Source of the DNA: Adiantum capillus-veneris
Lineage: Eukaryota > Streptophyta > Polypodiopsida > Polypodiales > Pteridaceae
NCBI GenBank assembly: GCA_014529385.2
Contig: CM043965.1
Coordinates: forward strand, 16,554,912 to 16,618,911
Reading direction: 5' to 3'
DNA: 64,000 bases
Every line of letters begins with the position of its first letter. Positions within the stretch are counted from its first letter, which is position 1. The notes under the pieces were generated by a model. It made no database searches. It saw nothing but the letters and a program-made list of their open reading frames with translations, and was not told where the DNA came from. This document shows, piece by piece, positions 22,866 through 33,714 of this stretch. The position numbers and the translations under genes were made by a program.

Positions 22866-23276
22866 TACTAGGAATTTGTCTTTGATTACCTTTGACCGTA
22901 GTGTAAGGGTAGCTTTTGCAATCCCTAAACTTGTGACGGCTATTCCATGTGATATAGGAACCTGTACCTAAATTTCATACAGTTCTGGTTTATCTAGAAG
23001 TAACCACAACCCATAAGACATGACATTAGTCGTGGCAGTGCAATCTATGTCTGCTGTAAAATTGAATTTCAGTTTCTCATGCACATCCAACGAGAATTTA
23101 ATCTTCTTGTTGGCTGCCAAGTAGATGATGTCTTCTTTGCTTTTGGTACTTTTCTTGGACTTTTGTGCCTTGGAAGCTTTGTCATCCTCTTGTATGTTGA
23201 ACTTCTTTATCATTTGACTGGTTGTAGCATGTCCCAAGTGCTTACTATCTTCTGATCTATAGCTTTGGGGAAGGTC
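22866..23276 (-). pseudogene. gypsy-4 retropepsin-like domain with altered active site
   Basis: KLKFNFTADIDCTATTNVMS has the layout of a retroviral-type aspartic protease, but the usual DSGA/DTGA is DCTA. Later blocks match the fold: TSLGIAKATLTL and DKFLVVDS, then LSKQWAKMF in place of the usual 'ILG' strand. The right end abuts the TATAG target site of gypsy-1. The gag of the same element lies beyond the insertion (59472-60777), in a frame that continues across when the insertion is discounted. Confidence 0.6.
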
Positions 23277-23281
23277 TATAG
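23277..23281. other. target-site duplication TATAG, left copy
   Basis: The five bases before the gypsy-1 3' LTR are TATAG, identical to 59467-59471 after its 5' LTR. Confidence 0.85.
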
Positions 23282-24405
23282 TGTTGGACGGATACGCTGC
23301 GACGGACGTCAGCACAGCGAGAACTCACCTAACATATAATGTTAGCTAAGGACAAAGCTCGACCCGCAGGCGCGTGGAAGCAAGCATAAGGTGTCAACCT
23401 ACACTCGACCGACTCCTAACTAATTCCTACAGAGGTCTCTACCAATTGTCTAAGTCACAGCCTTCAAGAGTGCATAAGAGGAGACTTCCTACACGGACGT
23501 CAGCACAGCGAGAACTCACCTAACATATAATGTTAGCTAAGGACAAAGCTCGACCCGCAGGCGCGTGGAAGCAAGCATAAGGTGTCAACCTACACTCGAC
23601 CGACTCCTAACTAATTCCTACAGAGGTCTCTACCAATTGTCTAAGTCACAGCCTTCAAGAGTGCATAAGAGGAGACTTCCTACAATGCTTTTTAGAGCCG
23701 AACACCCATCAAACAATCTCAAAACACCATAGAACTTGAAGGAGACCCTACTAACACCAATAGGTCGCTCTCCCTAAGGTCTATGAACCAAAATCCCAAC
23801 TCAAAACATTCGGTGCAAAATCATGTAGGATGTTTGGCCAAAATCTGCAGGTCTTCGTTTCCGAAATCTAAAGTGCGTAATGTGTAGCTCTACTCAATGT
23901 GAACGCATGGATATGTTGCAATGCAAAATCGGACAACATATGCTCACCCAAACACCAGATGAAGCTCGTAGAAGGATCTCGCAAAACCGGACCGTACGCG
24001 CGCAATGTAGGTATCGGCGCGTAGCTCTCATCGGGGGCAACACGTTGCACTTCTTTGCACTTGATTCCGACCACCGGTGCACACGTAGCGTCAAGATGAA
24101 GCTCACACTCTCTCTCGTACACAGTACGCTCACTCACAGACTTCAAATTTTTTTAAAAAAATGACAAAAGGTTTTTTCATTAAGGTCAAAAAGTGGTATA
24201 TATACCTTACAATTCTCAAACCCTAAAGTTCCAAAATCAACCAACTACTCAATCTAACTATCAAAACTGGGATACAATCTGGAAACTTCTGTAAGTCCCA
24301 ATATATACAAGGTGAAAAATCAGGTTTTCCTCAATGAATGAATAATTACAAAAATAATAATCCTCCGAGTAGTTAGTTGCCGTGGGGTGTGTCCAGCTTC
24401 TAACA
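23282..24405 (-). repeat. gypsy-1 3' LTR
   Basis: Ends TGTTGGACGG and GCTTCTAACA on the plus strand. It matches the 5' LTR closely; visible differences are mostly C/T or G/A. It is 191 bases longer because of a tandem duplication: 23303-23490 is repeated at 23494-23681. Confidence 0.88.
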
Positions 24406-24440
24406 CCTCCCCCCTCCTTGCTCATGTCGTCCCCGACATG
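24406..24440 (-). promoter_or_regulatory. gypsy-1 polypurine tract and upstream hairpin
   Basis: Minus strand: AAGGAGGGGGGAGG runs into the LTR start TGTTAGAAGC. Three bases upstream (24423-24440) lies a perfect 7-bp stem, CATGTCG with CGACATG, and a GGGA loop. Compared with the gypsy-4 hairpin, a base pair differs on both sides so that pairing is kept. Confidence 0.75.
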
Positions 24441-24458
24441 GCCGCTGATCCAACTTCT

Positions 24459-27400
24459 TTATCGTATGGTCTCGCGCATCTTGATTAGTGATTCGTATCT
24501 TGCATGCAGGTTCATCATTGTTGGGCCAAAAATATTTGTGTTTATTGTAAAGAAGCCTATGTAGAACGCTTCTTCAAAGGCCTGGAGGTGATAAGATGGT
24601 AGAAACATTATCCTCTGATACATTGCATGTATCACCTCCTTGGAAGGCTGACCGGACAGATCATAAGCGCATCTATAAGTATCTTGGAAGAAAAAGATAC
24701 TGTCTGTCACCTGGCCTGGCTTGAAAGTCTCAAATTCTGCTAAGAGGATTTTGCAGATTTTTTTCATCATGATGCAAGTAAGGTCAGGTGAGCCAGTGAA
24801 CACTTTGATGGCGCCCGTTAGGGGTTTCACCATGTATTGGACACTTATTCTCTCACCTGTCTTCAAGCCCGACAGCTTAGGGTAATTCAGCCAAGTGGGT
24901 TGGCTTCTTTGCAGGATTTCCTGGGCTTTCCACGTCCTGATCCTTGGTAGAGGACAAAAGCTGAGGTTGTCTCTGATATTTTTCGATGCCTCTACCAAGT
25001 GGATTGTGTATTTTGGGTACTTTGTGAGCCAGGCCTTCCTCCATTTGGGCTGAGAATCAACAATTAGCCTGACCCCTTCTGGTTGTGAGGTATCTGCATT
25101 GTAAAGTGGTAGAGTCGGCTCTTCTCTTATCCGCTTGTCGATGGTGGCTGCTTCATATTTCAGCAATGGATATGGGAGAGAGGGCTGAAGCCATTCGCGC
25201 CTGAGGTTGCTGGCGTCGATCTTCTGAATGGTCATAGACTTGAAAACACTCTGCTCCCATTCAAGGGCTTCCTTTGATGTCTCTCTGATCTCCACCTCTA
25301 TTGCTTTACGCAACTTTTCTTCCTCTTCCTGTGTTAGGTCATGTGGCTCTTGAGAGGATCCTTCAAGGATTTCCTCTTGCATAGGGGTGTCCACTGGATC
25401 TGCCACATTTTCTAAATCAATGCCCTCATTGGCTGCTGGCCCTGTGCCCTCTTGCTCTGCTGCTTACTGTCCTTTCAACTCCTCTATCTGCCTTAGGAGT
25501 TTCTGTTTTTCCGTTTCCGCTTCTTCGCCCATATTCACAAGGAGGTCATTTAATTCGGGGTTTATTCTCTCCGCCTTCTCGAGCTTTCTTTTCATACTTT
25601 CCACTTCCTCTTGTAGGGCTTTTTGGCCTTCTTCCATTCTTGTTTGCATGACGATAGACCCTTCTGCCATCATCAATCTCTGCTTTTTCTCTAGAGTCAG
25701 CTCCTTCTGAAGTTCTTGCATCTGTTCTTCATAGAGTTGACTCTCCGTAGTGATGTGAGTCGAGCTAGTAGCTCTGACTCTGGCAGGTGATGCTCGCAGC
25801 CTCTGGATGGTCTAATCTTTTATTTTGAGTTGGTCCTTGAGCTCAAGGACTTCATCCTGGCTGGCTTCTTGATCTATTTTAGCCTTTTATTTGGCATTTC
25901 TCATAGCTTCAACTTCTTTAGACTCTTCCACCAGATGTAGGGTCAGGTTATCTCTGTCCCTCTCGGCATCTAGCAGTGATTTGCTAAGCTGCTGACATTC
26001 TTCTTCAACTCCTTGCATTCTTTTTTCTACTGCTTGATTTTCTTCCTCCATTGCCTGGCATCTTTGCAGTGCCCTTGCTAGGCTGGCATGTAGCTCAACT
26101 TCCCTCTCTTTATGCCTTTGTCTTTGTCCTTGTAGAGTATCTACTTCCATCTTAATCTTCACTTCAGTGGCCTTGAGAGCTGCCATCTCGCTTTCCGAAT
26201 CCATGGACTACGCTCTCAACCCGGTTAGCTTGGTCATCACCACATCCCAGTCATTGGAGGGTGGGTGCAGATCCACTGTATCTGTGGAAATTTCTTTTAA
26301 TTCCACTAGCTTGATGCCTTGCATTTGTTCTTTCGGCCCAGTGCTCGCCAAGTCGAATGCAACTGTGGCGGCTTCTTCCTTCGTGTATCTTGCAGCTAGC
26401 AGGTCCAAAAATGTGTGATAAGAATCATCTGACTCTTGTTGCTCACTTCGTGGCTTAGCCTCTTCTTTTGGTTCCGGCTCCTGGCTCTACTCTTGCTTGG
26501 CCTCTTCCCGTTCTTCTGGCTTGTCTTCAGCCTCTTTCTCCTCTTGTGGAGGGCTGCTAGGAGGTGGTGAGGGCTATGGGCTGGGTTTAGGGCTGGCTGG
26601 TAGAGATGTAGGCTTGCCCTTTAAATCTCTGTCTGCTTTACTTTTTCTTTCTCTCTCTTGGCTCTCTTGATCATCTAGCAGTTTCTGCCGTATTTGCTCC
26701 ACTTCCTCCTCTGTGAAAGGGACATGCGGTATATTCTCTGACGCGGCATCAAGAATCTCAAAATTCTTGATATAATCCTCGAATCTGTCCCTTTGCACTC
26801 TTCGGGGTGATCCCGACATTGACTCTAGAGATGGCTTCCAGAGTTCACTTAAATCACCCTTAAGGGCTCTCTCTGTTCTGAAGCTCTCCATCAGCCTCTC
26901 TAATCTTGCCGCTTTTTGTGACCTCGTTTCTTTTGCAGGCACTTGGGCAAATTCCTTCTTTCCTTTCTTTTGCTCTGGCTGCTCCTCTTGAACAGGCTCT
27001 ATCCGTCTTTTCAGTCTTGTAGCCACCCTTGGTTCTCTTTGTGGCTCATCCTCTTTGTCTTCTTTTAGCCTCAGCCAGTCATTCTGGGACGGGGGATCAG
27101 GCCATCTTCCTTTTGCGTGCAGTGCCCCATAAATCACCTTTGTGATTAGTTCTCCTGGCACAATATATGTTGGCTTCTTGTTACCCATCTTTACTAGGTT
27201 TTCATGTATATACGCTGCATAATTGATTATCTTTGGGGTGCCTTTCGTCATTGCCCAAGTGAATGTAGTGGCAATTGCACCCGGCGGCATTCTGTACTTT
27301 TGTGGCCTCTTTGTACACATGTGGAAGTATTGGTTGTACAACTGGCTCATGATTGCCACTCTTGGATTGGAAATATCTTCAAAGGTGTAGTTTCCTTTCT

Positions 27401-27893
27401 TCTCATTGTACACCTTAACCTCATCCCTTCTTTTCGTTACACTATCCCCCTTGTTGGAGAGGTCTAGTGCATCTGCTACAACCTGCTCAGTGATGATTAT
27501 TTCCGTTTCTGGCCTACCTTGTAGATCTGTTACTTTGGCCACTCCATCTTCTTTGATGGTTGTCACAAACTCCTAGACTCTCTTTATGTCCACCCCTGCC
27601 GGTATTGCTTCAAAGTAGTTGTGGAGATCAATCTTCTCCAAGTACTCGGCCATCTTGCTTCTTACACACTCATTGAGTTCTCACGGCAGCATTGGTAGCT
27701 TGATCACATTGCCTTCAGTGTCTTTGAACACTCCTTGGTAGATATTTAGGTCGTTGGACTCTAACAGATCTTCTTGGATCCATGTGCTGGTGGGTTTTAG
27801 TGTTCCTTCTGGTATGACAAAGGACTCCACTTCTTCTAGGTAGTCCTTGATGGTCATTCTTTTCTTCTTTGCTGGTGACTTCGTGGCTGCCAT
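24459..27893 (-). pseudogene. gypsy-1 last ORF, ~1,144 codons, function unknown
   Basis: Starts at ATG 27893 (MAATKSPAKKKR) and stays in one frame to a stop 53 bases from the 3' LTR. About eight in-frame stops interrupt it, with no frameshift seen. Residues ~110-270 (KVTDLQGRPETEIII, FTWAMTKGTPKIINY, YIVPGELITKVIYG) faintly resemble a plant transposon-associated domain. Residues ~270-480 are charged and low-complexity. Residues ~565-810 form a long Glu/Gln/Leu-rich coiled coil. Residues ~830-1144 are a globular-looking domain I do not recognise (WRKAWLTKYPKYTIHLVEA). Position resembles extra 3' ORFs of some plant gypsy elements; no transmembrane or fusion-peptide pattern argues for an envelope. 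Confidence 0.6.
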
Positions 27894-28058
27894 AGATCCT
27901 GTTGCACTCAGTAGTCCGAAGTTAGCGTTTTTTCCATATTAGCTGAGAAACTGAGTTTTAACTATCCAAATGACTTGAAAATTGAAAATAAAGCTTAAAA
28001 GGAACTTGTGAAGCTGTGAATGTGCTCACAGTACAAATCTGGCCAAAAATTTCCATTT
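27894..28058 (-). other. leader between palindrome array and last ORF
   Basis: Short noncoding stretch directly before the ATG at 27893. Confidence 0.4.
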
Positions 28059-28931
28059 AGACATCTATGCGTAGGATGTCTTTTTCATCAGAATTGGTTC
28101 ATACTTGGCAGGTTGGTAGTGCATGGCTCATGGAACATGGCTACATGCTTGGATTTGGATTTGGATATCAGAAAGTGGATTTTTGGGCTGATTCAGGCTT
28201 TAGGTCACAAATTGGGTAGAAAGTCCATCATAGATAGCAATTGATGTCCAAATGGGTTGAAAATTGGTATATGGGCTCATTGCACCATGGTCTTGGCTCC
28301 CATGATGTCAGTCTTTGCACAGAAGGCCTAAATTATGCGACATCCTACGCGTAGGATGTCTATTTTAGCAAAATGACATGAAATTTGTTATGTGGGTAGT
28401 CCTTGGCCTATGGAACATGGCTATACTCTTGGATTTAATTTTGGACAAGGATTGATGCTTGTAAGAGCCTGGTTGGTGTTTTTGGGCTCCAAAAGTGTAT
28501 CTTGAAGGTGTTGGGGGTCAAAAATGATTAGAATGGCTTCAAAATTGATATATGAGCTCTTGATGATGATGGGATTGGATCTGAGATGAACAACCATCCT
28601 CTGCAGGCCAAAAAAGTCAAATAGACATCCTACGCGTAGGATGTCTACTTTACCAATTTTTGCTTCTGACCACACAAATTGGTTGTTGATGTGTTGGTGA
28701 ATGTGTTGTGCAAGTTTCATGTGATTTGGACAAGATTTGGTAGGTCTATGGTCCATTATTGCCTCTATGCCCTAACTTTGCGTTTTTTCATGCATATGAG
28801 GTTAATTTTGGTCCAAATGTGATGAGACTTGGTGGATAGCATGTGAAGGTCATTCAAAAAAAGTGTATGATGAAAAATGTTGGAGTTTCTGCCCAGAAGT
28901 GTCCTTGAGACATCCTACACGTAGGATGTCT
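28059..28931 (-). repeat. array of palindromes in ~280-base degenerate tandem units (3' array)
   Basis: Four palindromes at 28059-28081, 28339-28360, 28622-28647 and 28908-28931. Each is built from GACATCCTACG and its reverse complement; the third is perfect over 26 bases. Spacing is 279-285 bases. Sequence between them is diverged but repeats phrases such as ATGGAACATGGCTA and CTTGGATTT, so the array is an old tandem repeat. Confidence 0.85.
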
Positions 28932-30528
28932 ATTGATGATTTTTTCATGGATGGTGCTCCTAGTGCCTGCCCTTGGTCCCCCTGAGTCCCTTTTAAGCCT
29001 AATTTCAACAAAAAAGTCAAATGGATAGAGAATAACACCCTATGTGGACTTCAAAGCCTCCGAGTCGTTTTCTGACTTTTGGAGTGCTTTTTGGCGATGA
29101 AATTTCTTGATGTTGGTCTCCATAGTTGCCCGACCCCTTGGGGATCCTTGCCGTATGGTTTTTGTCAACTTTGGCTTCACCGGAGCTTCATTTGGCAATT
29201 TGTTGCTCTAGAAGCACTCGTGGTTGCATTTACATACCTTCCATGATTTGTGGTGGTCTACCACCATAGGACTTGGTTGTTGATGGTCTAAGAAAGTCGC
29301 TCGTGAAGTTTGGTGGCAAACAGGCTTGCGGTTTGGCCGCAAGAGCAATTTGACGCTTTGTGTGTCTAATGCTGTTTCTGAAGTTTAGTGCCGCCTCGGG
29401 TCAATTTTTGGTCATGCGGGTCACATAGACTTGTTGAGCATGTCGAGATGCTCCTACCCATGAATTTTGGTAGCATTTGGTCACCGTTTCGCCGATTTCC
29501 CATTTGGTGGCCTCTTGCGGGTTTCTAGGAATTAGGGTTTTTTTCGATGGTTTTCTACTGCCTTTGGACATCCAGGACTGGTCTCCTAGGCTAGGGTAAG
29601 CTGCCGATGAAGTCTTGTTGCTTTTGGGTTAGCCATTATTCCGCCGTCTCTACTTGTAGGTCTCTACCGCCCGCTTTGTGTGTGAACCCTACGCTAGTTT
29701 TCGCGACAAAACGACAAACATGTGCGAAAATCTCAAGGTGGTGAGCCTACACCTCTCATGTGTGGAGCTCGTCGGGTAGTCGTGCGCGTTGTAGAAGCTG
29801 CTGGAAGGTCCGTCCGCTCTAGGTGGCAGAAGCTCTCTCCACAAAGTCAATAGTGAGAATGAGCTAAAAATGAGGTGAAAATTTCTTATAATGGAGGTTC
29901 CCGAACCACTTTTCATGAAATTTGACATGTGCTCCTATCTTCTTGCGAGATGCGGTTTAGGCTCAAAAATTTCTTGATTTGGACTCCATTTGCTCTGTTT
30001 ACCAGAAATTTAGCATTTCGGTCAAAACCTGGCCAAAACACACTTTCCGCTCCAGTCTCATAATTGCACCCCCATTGTACCATACGTTGTCCTATAGGCA
30101 CTGATAATCCCCATATTTTTTGTTTTTCATTACGACCGTTTTTCACCTGCTTTTTATATTTTTAAAGTTTTTCTTCCGAAAATTAGCAAAATTAAAAAGA
30201 AAATAGCAAATCACACCCTGAAAATCCCCAAAAATCATAATAAATCACAAACGTCACCGCAAAACATTATATACACTCCATGCAATTTGTATGGCCAGAC
30301 TTCTCCATTTTACCAATATTTTGCCCGAAAAAGGCTATTTCTACTTATATACACACACCTAGGGCCTTGATTTGGCGTTTGGCCCCATATACCTATAGAT
30401 ACATGATGTATAAGGGCATATGTACTTGGGTTACTCCAAAAAATTTCGCAATCAAACAACAACCCTTAAAATAGTCGAAAATCATGCTCTTTTTTGCTCT
30501 TTCTGCTATTGGTTCCACATTTGAGAAT
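28932..30528 (-). other. noncoding region
   Basis: No protein-like frame with recognisable content. It lies between the internal polypurine-like tract and the palindrome array. It might hide a strongly diverged LTR, but no TGTTGGACGG-type end or primer site was found. Confidence 0.4.
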
Positions 30529-30562
30529 GCCTCCCCCCCTCCTAGCCGGAGTCCTCCCGGAC
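30529..30562 (-). promoter_or_regulatory. internal polypurine-like tract with hairpin
   Basis: Minus strand CTAGGAGGGGGGGAGGC, preceded by a small hairpin (GTCC, GGGA, GGAC at 30551-30562). The arrangement copies the 3' ends of gypsy-1 and gypsy-4, but no LTR of that family follows. Confidence 0.5.
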
Positions 30563-30710
30563 GACAAGGTATCGCCTCGGAGTATGTGCCGTGCATAGGT
30601 TGAAAAAGTTGTGCTAATGCTTGGCCGATTAATGTGGCCCTATTTTATGCATACTCGGTCAATGCATGGAAAAATTAATGCTGTGCAAGAGAAGGGAATA
30701 AGCAAGATGC

Positions 30711-31268
30711 TTATTGGCATTCGCCGTCGAGGTTTCCTGTTTTCTTTGCAAGTAACAACTGTAACTCTACTGCTCTCTGTTTAATTGTCTTTTTTGCAAA
30801 AGGCAATTGCTTTGCTGACACTGTTGATAGAGCCGTAGCTGTTTCTATGGAGAGGATATGCTTGGCCGGAATGGCTATGGGCCGTATTGCCTTTGCTTTC
30901 CATTGGTATTTTTCTTCTGCCGGTTTTTGTAGATGTTTGGCTACTTCCTTTGTTGTTACTGTTTTGTTGCTGATTGGCATCCACATAAGTCGGCTGTCCT
31001 TTTTCAAATGCAGTTGTCTGCCTTCCGTTGTTGCTTTTACTGAAGGGAGTCCCTTTTGCTTTGGTTTTGGTATCCAAATGCGAGTGACATTTGGGTTATT
31101 ACTGAGAATTTTCTTTGGGATCCATATTTGTTTTATGCTCTTGATTTGTGGTTGAACTATCTGCTTCGTTGGAATTCTTTGGTTGCACTGTTGTTTGTCT
31201 GCCATGTCATTTGTATCCTTCCGCATCCATACTTGCTTTAGTTTTTTTGGTAACCTAGAACATTGCAT
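30711..31268 (-). pseudogene. W-x-P-K repeat region after the protease-like domain
   Basis: Basic, 185 open codons. Four repeats are seen: KQVWMRK, KQIWIPKK, TRIWIPKPK and RLMWMPIS, then a Lys/Gln-rich tail. It follows the protease-like domain by a frame change, as the W-x-P-K region of gypsy-4 follows its own protease. Function unknown. Confidence 0.5.
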
Positions 31269-31453
31269 TGCGGCCGTGACTTTGTATGTCTGTAATTAGC
31301 ATGGTTGGCCTTTACCTGATTGTTGGTCTCGGGTATCATATTGTTCTTTGGTGGCATTTTTGCTTTTGGCTCTTTTTCCAGTGATTACATGGCTTGCAGC
31401 TGATTATTCTAGTATTGCTGAGCAAAGGCTATCACCTATTGTTCATGTGCATG

Positions 31454-31927
31454 CTAAATTTTGACTACCTTTGCATTCCAATCTATCTGCACATTGTACT
31501 CTTTTTGCCAAGGTTGCCCCAACATCATTGGATGTTGTGTGCTTTCATCCTCCACCACATAGAATTTGTGTGGGTAAGTATATTGGTGAATTTGTACATG
31601 CAATATAGTCCATCCCAATGTCTTCAACGGGTTTGATGTACTACTTTCCAGCACTTGAGGAGTAGGATGAAGTTAACCTGTGGATTTGAGCTATTGGTAT
31701 AATCCGTAAGAGATCAAATTTTCTTGAGCTCCCGAGTCAAGCAATGCTATCAATTCAACTTGATTGTTGCCCACTTTGACTGCAATTATTGGCTCCACTG
31801 TTTCTTCATTCAACTTTGTCAGTCGAATGGCATTGATTCGCAATGGTGCTCCACTTTGTCGTTGTTGTCATAGAAGTCTTCTTTTTGCAATGCGTTCCTT
31901 TGCTTCTGCCTGAGCTTCCTCTCGTAC
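31454..31927 (-). pseudogene. second retropepsin-like domain fused downstream of integrase
   Basis: In the same frame as the integrase C-terminus: EPIIAVKVGNNQVELIALL, then DSGAQENLISYGLY (active-site Asp kept), and farther on KFYVVEDESTQHPMMLGQPW, which matches the C-terminal strand and 'LG' loop of retropepsins. Four in-frame stops occur between 31927 and 31654; at least two are TGA codons consistent with former CGA. Aspartic proteases normally precede RT in Ty3/gypsy polyproteins, and gypsy-1 has one there too (51415-52509). Confidence 0.65.
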
Positions 31928-33465
31928 TCACTGTTTTTCCTTCATTCGTTGTTTTCCTTGATGCATTTGTTGGAGCATCTCTTGTGTGAGTGGTAGATGA
32001 TATTTCTTCAATCGACCTCCACTAATCCAGTTTGGCATTTCTTCACCTGCTAATGTAGCAAGCTTGACAACTCCACTTTGTGATAGATCACTAGTCACAA
32101 ATGGTCCCATCCCTCGCTTTTTAAGTTTCTTGGCATGTTGCTTCAAAGTATAAGCAAGTATGTAATCACCTGTTTTAAACTCTTTAGTGCGCACATGTTT
32201 GTCAAAAAACTCTTTTTGTCTTCTCTTTTTAGCTTAGCTCTCAAGCGGAGTTCATCTAGCTTTTCAAGATCATCTATTCTTGAAGAGAGCTCATGCCCTG
32301 TCCATTCTAAGCGTTTTGCTACTCGTAGTTTGGAATTAAAAACTCTATGGGTAGTATAGCATTTAGGCCAAACACCATGTTGTACGGTGTTGTTCCTATC
32401 GATGTTTTGTAAGCTACCCTGTATGCCCATAGTGTTGAGTGTAGTTGTTGATCCCAATCTATTCTTGATTCTGACACTATTTTAGTGAGAACCATGCATA
32501 ATGTTTTATTTGCCTTAGCTTGTCCATTGGCCTGTGGATGGTATGGAGCATATTTCCTATGTATGACCATGAATTTCTCTAGCAGATATTCAATGACTTC
32601 ATTAAGAAAATATGTTCCACAATCACTGACAATTTCTATTGGCAACCCGTATCGTACAAAAACATTCTCATACAAAAATTGTGCAGTGGTGCGTGCATCT
32701 GCTTTTTGCGTTGCCTTGGCTTCGACCCATTTTGTGAGATAGTCCGTAGCCACAATGATATTGGGTATGGGTGCGATATGCAGGGGGTGAGATAGGTCCC
32801 ACAAAATCAATGCCCCATTTTGCAAATGCTCTTGCTCCCATCATTGGACGTAGTGGCATTTCATCTCTTTTTATTGGCACCTTGGTGCGCTGACATGTGT
32901 CACAACGCTTTACAAACTCTTCAGCATCCATGTGCAATGTAGGCCACCATATACCTACGGTTAAGACAATTTTTGCCGTCTTATCGCCCGAAAAATGGCC
33001 TCCACTTATTCCGCTATGTGCATGTTCTAGAATCTGTAGGTATTCGCTTTCACTTGCACAGATTCTAAGTTGATTGTCCTTTCCTCGCTTATAGAGTTGG
33101 TTCCCAATGAACTGAAAGTCACGAGCTTCCAGCCCTATAGATTTTTTTTGTGCTCTTGTGATGTTCTCAGGGAACGTCCTGGTGGTTAAGAAATCAATGA
33201 TATATTGACTCCATGCAGGTGCAATGTTTACCTGAAACAATGTCGCGTGATCCACTGGTCGTTTGGCACTACATATAGTACAATTGGTAACATAAGAATG
33301 TGAGTCCGTATACATAGTTGGCCAATAAACCCCTAACTGTTTTAGTCTCTGGTGTGTTTTCACTGTTGAACAATGAAATGCACAATCCTGGACATGTGCT
33401 TCTTCAAGGTAGCACTCAAATTCTTCCGGATTTATACATAATGGTAGGATTTGGTCCAATCCTAG
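31928..33465 (-). pseudogene. gypsy-1 integrase (broken, catalytic Glu replaced)
   Basis: An N-terminal H2C2 zinc domain (HSGISGGH ... CDTCQ) is followed by WGIDFVGPI, VSDCGTYF and NGQAKANKT. The first two catalytic Asp are present; the third position, normally Glu, is Lys. Before this lies a second H2C2-like unit (AHVQDCAFHC ... NCTICS). The C-terminal part (FKTGDYILAYTLKQ, ISGGRLKKYHL) is the usual DNA-binding region with no chromodomain. Frameshifts lie near 32765 and 32200. The right end is cut at 33465 by the Tat LTR; the RNase H that should precede it is missing. Confidence 0.8.
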
Positions 33466-33623
33466 TGACGGACGCAAAGCAGACCCCGAACCCCGACGGC
33501 CTCTAAAATGCCAGGGGCCGAATGGCTTGCCTCGAGCCTGCCACGGTAAAGCGAACAGGGGGCACCACCTAGCTTTGAGCGGCTAGGATGCAAAGCCCAA
33601 GATGATATGAACACCGCAATCCT

Positions 33624-33637
33624 ACACACACACACAC

Positions 33638-33712
<75 letters not shown>
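33624..33712. repeat. (CA)n followed by (GA)36
   Basis: (CA)n at 33624-33638 then an unbroken GA tract of 72 bases, in the last fifth of the LTR. Confidence 0.95.

Positions 33713-33714
<2 letters not shown>

Noticed and set aside
24459-27893. Envelope-like gene
   Set aside because: No signal peptide, transmembrane segment or cleavage-site pattern; a coiled coil alone is not enough.
28059-28931. CRISPR-like array (short repeats at regular spacing)
   Set aside because: Spacing is ~280 bases, the intervening sequence is itself repeated, and the genome is a plant's.
22866-31927. Protease of gypsy-4 as proof that protease after integrase is general
   Set aside because: In gypsy-4 the domain follows gag directly, so it could be an ordinary protease or the product of an internal deletion; it does not confirm the order seen at 31-33 kb.
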